Assembly: GCA_024640765.1 (NCBI GenBank)
Contig: JAHEEK010000016.1
Coordinates: 1 to 10,925, forward strand
Direction of reading: 5' to 3'
Source: Nereida sp024640765
GTDB taxonomy: Bacteria; Pseudomonadota; Alphaproteobacteria; Rhodobacterales; Rhodobacteraceae
DNA length: 10,925 nt
Part shown: piece by piece, positions 7,466 through 10,925 of the stretch
How the letters are laid out: each line of letters begins with the position of its first letter
Position numbering within the stretch: position 1 is the first letter of the stretch
Made by a program: the position numbers and the translations under genes
Notes under the pieces: model-generated
What the model saw: only the letters and a program-made list of their open reading frames with translations
The model's database searches: none
Told to the model about the DNA's origin: nothing

Positions 7466-8506
7466 TCAAGCAGACTCGCGAATCTTAAGCACAGCATCCC
7501 TCAACAGCGTCTGATTGCCGTCACCACCGCCAGTCTTGATGCGATCTAGTAACAGGCGCACCGAGTCAGCACCAATTCCATCGACTTCTTGGGCGACGGT
7601 GGTGATAGACGGATAAATGTAGCGGCTAAGCGGATGATCATCGTGTCCTGCAATCCGCAAAGCCTGTGGCGAAGCCCCACTGCGTGAAATCAACCCATGG
7701 GTATTTGCCGCGCGAATTGCACCAATTGCGATACGATCATTGGCACAAAGAATTGTCGCATCGCTATAGTGACCCTGACCAAAATGGACATCCATGACCT
7801 CAAAGCCGAAGCGTTCAAACTGCCAAGTCTCCATGCCCTCAGACGTCGGGATCATTTCCCCAGTTTGGCCGCGTTCTTTCATATGATGAAAATAGGCATC
7901 GCGCCGTTCTACCGCGTTCGCATTCAATGTCGGCATCGACAAGTAAACCGGAGCATCACCTGTACGGCACAGATAATCGACCATGAGCCCAATGCTATTG
8001 GTGTTATCCGTCCCCACGAAATCGGTATTTGCTAAAAGTTCCGCTGGCTGCGAGTCAACAAAAACAATAGGGAAATCGCCACTGGCCTTTCTGACTTCTT
8101 CTGAACCACTGCCAGGTCCAAGTGGGGCAATAATTGCGCCGTCCACGTTCATTGATCTCAGTTTACGCATGGCACGTTCTTCCGAATCGCTTGCCCCATA
8201 TGAACACTGCGTGATCATCATGAACCCCGCACTGCGCGCGGCAACTTCGATAGAATCCAGAAGGCTGGCGTAAAACAAATCTTCAAACTGTGGGATGACG
8301 ACACCGATCAGACCGGTGGATTTACGGTTCTGGCGTGTTGCAAGGAAATTGTAGACATAGTCAACGTCTTCAAGTGCCTTGCTAATCTTCTCGGCTGTGG
8401 ATGGCAGTACGGATGTTTCATCCTCAAAATACCGGGCCAACGTCGGGCGTGAGATTCTAATCGCTTTTGAAAGCTCTTTCATGGTATGTATTTTTGGTTT
8501 ACCCAA
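7466..8506 (-). CDS. LacI-family transcriptional regulator of the polyol locus, TTG start
   Basis: This 346-residue protein has an N-terminal helix-turn-helix and hinge (about residues 8-65) followed by a periplasmic-binding-like sensor domain. GLIGVVIP at 65-72, ILCANDRIAIGAI at 252-264 and RIAGHDD at 284-290 with the following ITTVAQ are typical of the family. It should bind a sugar or polyol ligand and control the divergent operons. A TTG at 8506 is taken as the start because GAGGAG lies eight bases upstream and the first ATG (8482) would lack a site and cut into helix 1. Aligned without gaps to E. coli LacI, the headpiece is unusual: Gly14 becomes Arg17, Tyr17-Gln18 become Arg20-Pro21, and the hinge Leu56 becomes Gln59. 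Its stop lies 95 bases before the smoE start. Whether it represses or activates cannot be told from sequence. Confidence 0.93.
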   Translation of the reverse strand: MGKPKIHTMKELSKAIRISRPTLARYFEDETSVLPSTAEKISKALEDVDYVYNFLATRQNRKSTGLIGVVIPQFEDLFYASLLDSIEVAARSAGFMMITQCSYGASDSEERAMRKLRSMNVDGAIIAPLGPGSGSEEVRKASGDFPIVFVDSQPAELLANTDFVGTDNTNSIGLMVDYLCRTGDAPVYLSMPTLNANAVERRDAYFHHMKERGQTGEMIPTSEGMETWQFERFGFEVMDVHFGQGHYSDATILCANDRIAIGAIRAANTHGLISRSGASPQALRIAGHDDHPLSRYIYPSITTVAQEVDGIGADSVRLLLDRIKTGGGDGNQTLLRDAVLKIRESA

Positions 8507-8514
8507 GGTAAGTG

Positions 8515-8520
8515 CTCCTC
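8515..8520 (-). promoter_or_regulatory. Ribosome binding site supporting the TTG start of the regulator
   Basis: The minus strand reads GAGGAG, then eight bases, then TTG at 8506. The in-frame ATG at 8482 has no purine-rich stretch before it, so this site decides for the rare start codon, which would keep regulator levels low. Confidence 0.65.
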
Positions 8521-8565
8521 TGGTCCCAGCGATTGCCGATAGTTTTAATCGGGACTATGACATAA

Positions 8566-8584
8566 CTTTTGACACGTGCAAAAA
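8566..8584 (+). promoter_or_regulatory. Putative operator 2 in the regulator-kinase divergent region
   Basis: The plus strand reads CTTTTGACACGTGCAAAAA, differing from operator 1 at a single position. It lies in the 115-base gap between the divergent regulator and kinase genes and overlaps a TTGACA hexamer, so binding here should interfere with kinase transcription and possibly with the regulator's own promoter. The near identity of two intergenic elements is seen directly; binding by the local LacI-family protein is inferred. Confidence 0.75.
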
Positions 8585-8597
8585 CTTTATTTAGATG
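8569..8597 (+). promoter_or_regulatory. Candidate kinase-kbaZ promoter overlapping operator 2
   Basis: A perfect TTGACA at 8569-8574 is followed after 17 bases by TAGATG at 8592-8597, a poor -10 match (three of six). The -35 sits inside the CACGTG operator. The spacing and the position 25 bases before the kinase start codon are reasonable, although the -10 is weak. Confidence 0.4.
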
Positions 8598-8621
8598 TTT
8601 CCTCTGAAAAGAGGGACACTC

Positions 8622-9575
8622 ATGAGCTGCACACCAGTCATTGCAACAGTAGGTGAGATACTTGTCGAATTCGTTTCGCACAAGAAGAACTGCGGCCTGC
8701 GCGCCATTAATGATTATTCCGGCCCTTATCCCAGTGGAGCACCGGCGATCTTTCTCGATCAAGCGGCACGCATGGGTGCCCACACAGAAATGTTTGGCGG
8801 CGTCGGCGATGATGGCTTCGGGCACTGTGTGCTTGACCGGTTGGTCGCGGATGGCGTGGGAACACGCGGCGTAACCAACCACCCGGATCACAGCACCGGT
8901 GTGGCATTCGTATCTTATTATGACGACGGCAATCGTGATTTTATCTTTCATCTAACAAATACAGCAGCCGACAATTTTACGGTGAACCAAGATCTGCTTG
9001 ATCCGTCTAACACGATTTTACATGTCTCTGCGGCGTCAATGGGCAATGTCGCGATGCGCGATATGATTTTGTCCACGATGCGGATGGTCGATGATGCTGG
9101 CGGAAAGATCAGTTGCGACCCTAATGCGCGGCCCGAATTGATGCGCGACGAGGCGGTGCGTTGTGCATTAAAAGAGGCGATGGATTGCAGCACATATCTA
9201 CTGCCAAGCACCAGTGATCTCGATTTTCTATTTCCTGATATGTCCGAAGATGCAGCCGTGGATCACTTACTAAAAGCAAAGGCCGAAGTCATTGTCATCA
9301 AGCGCGGCGCTAAGGGTGCGACAGTCGTCGGCCATGGCCAACGCTACGATTTCACAGGGCATATAGTTCAAGAGGTAGACCCAACAGGGGCTGGCGATTG
9401 CTTCGGCGGCACGTTCATTTCGCTTTTGGCTCAAGGCGCCCCTCTACTGGAGGCGGGCGCACAAGCAAATGCGGCCGGCGCGATAGCCGTGACACGGCGT
9501 GGCCCGATGGAAGGGAATTCCGGCCCCGCAGAGCTAGCAAAATTCCTGAACACACAGAAAGAGATAGTAGCATGA
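8622..9575 (+). CDS. PfkB-family sugar kinase, probably a ketohexose (tagatose or fructose) kinase
   Basis: This 317-residue ribokinase/PfkB-type kinase transfers phosphate from ATP to a sugar. The N-terminal signature is GEILVEF at 11-17, the substrate-side motif is PSGAPAIFLDQAARMG at 37-52 with GGVGDDGFG at 59-67, and the C-terminal signature DPTGAGDCFGG at 253-263 holds the catalytic base Asp259. An upstream in-frame ATG at 8595 exists, but AGAGGGA stands seven bases before the ATG at 8622, and the shorter form starts like other family members. It is divergent from the regulator, and its stop overlaps the next start by ATGA. The paired KbaZ-like gene points to tagatose as substrate, giving tagatose-6-phosphate; the dehydrogenases across the divide would equally supply fructose. 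Family certain, substrate inferred. Confidence 0.92.
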   Translation: MSCTPVIATVGEILVEFVSHKKNCGLRAINDYSGPYPSGAPAIFLDQAARMGAHTEMFGGVGDDGFGHCVLDRLVADGVGTRGVTNHPDHSTGVAFVSYYDDGNRDFIFHLTNTAADNFTVNQDLLDPSNTILHVSAASMGNVAMRDMILSTMRMVDDAGGKISCDPNARPELMRDEAVRCALKEAMDCSTYLLPSTSDLDFLFPDMSEDAAVDHLLKAKAEVIVIKRGAKGATVVGHGQRYDFTGHIVQEVDPTGAGDCFGGTFISLLAQGAPLLEAGAQANAAGAIAVTRRGPMEGNSGPAELAKFLNTQKEIVA

Positions 9576-10834
9576 GCATCGTCCAAGACCTGATCGTCCG
9601 AAATCGCGCGGGCGAAACCATTGGCTTGCCTTGCTTTTGTACAGCCAACGAACATGTACTTCGCGCCGTGCTTGCCTATGCCAAGAAAACTGGCTTGCCC
9701 ACTGTCATCGAAGCGACGTGCAATCAAGTGAACCAATATGGTGGCTACACTGGCATGACGGCAGCTGATTTCATGGATTGGTTGAGCGGCATCGCGGCAG
9801 ATGCTGGCGTGTCCATGGATCAGTTGATCCTTGGTGGTGACCATCTTGGCCCCAACGTTTGGAAAAACGAACCGCTGGAATTGGCGATGGAAAAGTCGCG
9901 CGAACTGGTGAAAAGCTATGTGCAAGCTGGGTTCAAGAAAATCCATTTGGATACATCGATGGCTTGTGGCGGCGAACCCAACCCGACCTTCACCCAGATT
10001 GCGGAACGCGCAGCAGATCTATGTGAAGTCGCGGAAAAATATGCCCCCGAGCCGTCAGAGCTGTTCTATATCATCGGCACCGAAGTCCCGATCCCTGGAG
10101 GTGAAACAGAAGAACCTGACGCGCTTGATGTGACGTCTGTAGCACGTTTACACGATACAATCCAAACCCACCGCGACGCATGGGACGCACGCGGATTAGA
10201 CGCGGCTTGGGCCCGCATTGTATCCGTCGTCACCCAACCCGGCGTCGATTTCGGTCACACGTCGGTCTATCCATTTGTGGCCGAAAAGGCAGCGCCATTA
10301 CGCGATGCAATTCTTGATGAGCCGGGCCTTACTTATGAGGCGCATTCGACCGACTACCAGTCGACGGCGGCACTTGCTGATCTGGTCAAGAACCATTTCT
10401 TTTTCCTGAAGGTTGGTCCCGAACTGACGTTTCGCTTCCGCGAGGCTATCTGGGCTTTAGCCAGTATTGAAGACCAACTTGACGTAGCGGGGCCGTCCCA
10501 AATACGTGCGGTATTTGAAACCCGAATGGATGAAAATCCCAGTTATTGGGAGGACTACTATAGCGGCACGCCGGCTGAACGTGCGACTTTGCGCACTTAC
10601 AGCTATAGCGACCGTATTCGTTACTATTGGACCGACCCCGCGATTGCGCAGGCTACTGACAGCCTGCTCGCAAACCTAGGCGCTCAAACCCTGCCAAGTA
10701 CGCTTGTGTCGCAAGCTTTTATGGGGCTAGAGTTCGGCGATATGGCAAACACGCCAACGGCTTTGATCGAAAGCCACGTCCAGCGTTGTGTCGCACGGTA
10801 TTTTCAAGCTGCTGGCCACCGCACTTTGATTTGA
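9572..10834 (+). CDS. kbaZ: GatZ/KbaZ-family protein; candidate D-tagatose-6-phosphate 4-epimerase
   Basis: This protein of 420 residues is full length for the family named after the non-catalytic subunit of tagatose-1,6-bisphosphate aldolase. Conserved stretches are GGDHLGPNVW at 88-97, IHLDTSMACGG at 124-134, GTEVPIPGGE at 169-178, EAHSTDYQ at 256-263 and LKVGPELTFRFREA at 279-292, rich in His, Asp and Glu that could bind a metal and sugar phosphate. The frame is open upstream to 9398 inside the kinase, but the ATG at 9572 makes a four-base ATGA overlap with the kinase stop and begins with a family-like N-terminus (MSIVQDLI). No catalytic KbaY/GatY subunit is in the window. In Agrobacterium a homologue paired with a tagatose kinase was, as I recall, shown to be a tagatose-6-phosphate 4-epimerase (EC 5.1.3.40). 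That is the favoured role here; an aldolase subunit acting with a distant partner is the alternative. Confidence 0.9.
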   Translation: MSIVQDLIVRNRAGETIGLPCFCTANEHVLRAVLAYAKKTGLPTVIEATCNQVNQYGGYTGMTAADFMDWLSGIAADAGVSMDQLILGGDHLGPNVWKNEPLELAMEKSRELVKSYVQAGFKKIHLDTSMACGGEPNPTFTQIAERAADLCEVAEKYAPEPSELFYIIGTEVPIPGGETEEPDALDVTSVARLHDTIQTHRDAWDARGLDAAWARIVSVVTQPGVDFGHTSVYPFVAEKAAPLRDAILDEPGLTYEAHSTDYQSTAALADLVKNHFFFLKVGPELTFRFREAIWALASIEDQLDVAGPSQIRAVFETRMDENPSYWEDYYSGTPAERATLRTYSYSDRIRYYWTDPAIAQATDSLLANLGAQTLPSTLVSQAFMGLEFGDMANTPTALIESHVQRCVARYFQAAGHRTLI

Positions 10835-10851
10835 ATTAGCTTTTTTGTGCG

Positions 10852-10925
10852 TTAAAACAGCCAAAGCACCAAACAAGTTACAGCAATGCCTTTGATGAAC
10901 GACACCCAATAGATTGCGTAATGTG
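10852..10925 (-). CDS. Possible C-terminal end of a convergent membrane protein, cut by window edge
   Basis: A minus-strand frame open from the right edge ends at TAA (10852-10854). It encodes 23 hydrophobic residues (YAIYWVSFIKGIAVTC followed by LVLWLF), which look like a final transmembrane helix. The frame converges on kbaZ with 17 bases between the stops, a T-run at 10841-10846 and no clear hairpin. The fragment is too short for a family call and could be chance coding. Confidence 0.35.
   Translation of the reverse strand, partial: HYAIYWVSFIKGIAVTCLVLWLF

Noticed and set aside
8536..8552. Inverted repeat CCGAT...ATCGG in the divergent intergenic region
   Set aside because: Only five base pairs with a seven-base loop and no T-run or second copy, so it is within chance expectation.
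8499..8951. Minus-strand open frame of 150 codons running from the kinase gene into the divergent promoter region
   Set aside because: It is antisense to the conserved kinase N-terminus and passes through the operator; nothing supports translation.
9431..9946. Minus-strand open frame of 171 codons across the kinase-kbaZ junction
   Set aside because: It covers two clear overlapping genes on the other strand and has no recognisable motif, so it is a shadow frame.
10820..10851. Possible terminator CGCAC...GTGCG after kbaZ
   Set aside because: The five-base arms are separated by 22 bases, the T-run lies inside the loop instead of after the stem, and the left arm is within the coding region.

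Overview
The window holds one polyol-uptake and polyol-oxidation locus of the smo/mtl type. It most likely comes from an alphaproteobacterium of the Rhodobacteraceae (Roseobacter group). The reasons are close resemblance, recalled from memory, of the short-chain dehydrogenase to Rhodobacter SmoS, the gene order smoE-F-G-K-S-mtlK, and a moderate GC content with typical alphaproteobacterial codon use. No mobile element, CRISPR array, RNA gene or sign of recent transfer is visible.

Layout. On the minus strand, read from about 8506 down to the left edge, lie a LacI-family regulator (7466-8506), a periplasmic solute-binding protein smoE (6051-7370), two permeases smoF and smoG, an ATPase smoK, an SDR polyol dehydrogenase smoS, a mannitol 2-dehydrogenase mtlK, and a zinc-dependent alcohol dehydrogenase cut by the left edge. 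From smoK onward the genes overlap by 1-4 bases (ATGA or TGATG), so translation is probably coupled. A strong hairpin followed by a T-run lies between smoE and smoF and looks like an attenuator that favours the binding protein over the membrane subunits. On the plus strand, divergent from the regulator, lie a PfkB-family sugar kinase (8622-9575) and a GatZ/KbaZ-family protein (9572-10834), which also overlap by ATGA. At the right edge a convergent minus-strand reading frame may be the end of a membrane protein.

How it works together (inference). SmoEFGK imports hexitols. Three dehydrogenases from three unrelated superfamilies oxidise them to ketohexoses such as fructose or tagatose. The PfkB kinase phosphorylates the ketose. 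The lone KbaZ-like protein, with no KbaY/GatY aldolase beside it, may be a D-tagatose-6-phosphate 4-epimerase feeding fructose-6-phosphate, as I recall for the Agrobacterium galactitol/altritol pathway.

Regulation. An almost identical 19-base element with a CACGTG core (18 of 19 positions match) occurs in front of smoE and in front of the kinase, in the same orientation relative to each gene. It is the natural candidate operator for the local LacI-family protein. That protein has an unusual DNA-binding headpiece, including Gln where LacI has the hinge Leu56. The locus is largely of a known type; the operator pair, the atypical headpiece, the intercistronic hairpin and the aldolase-less KbaZ pathway are the points worth a second look.
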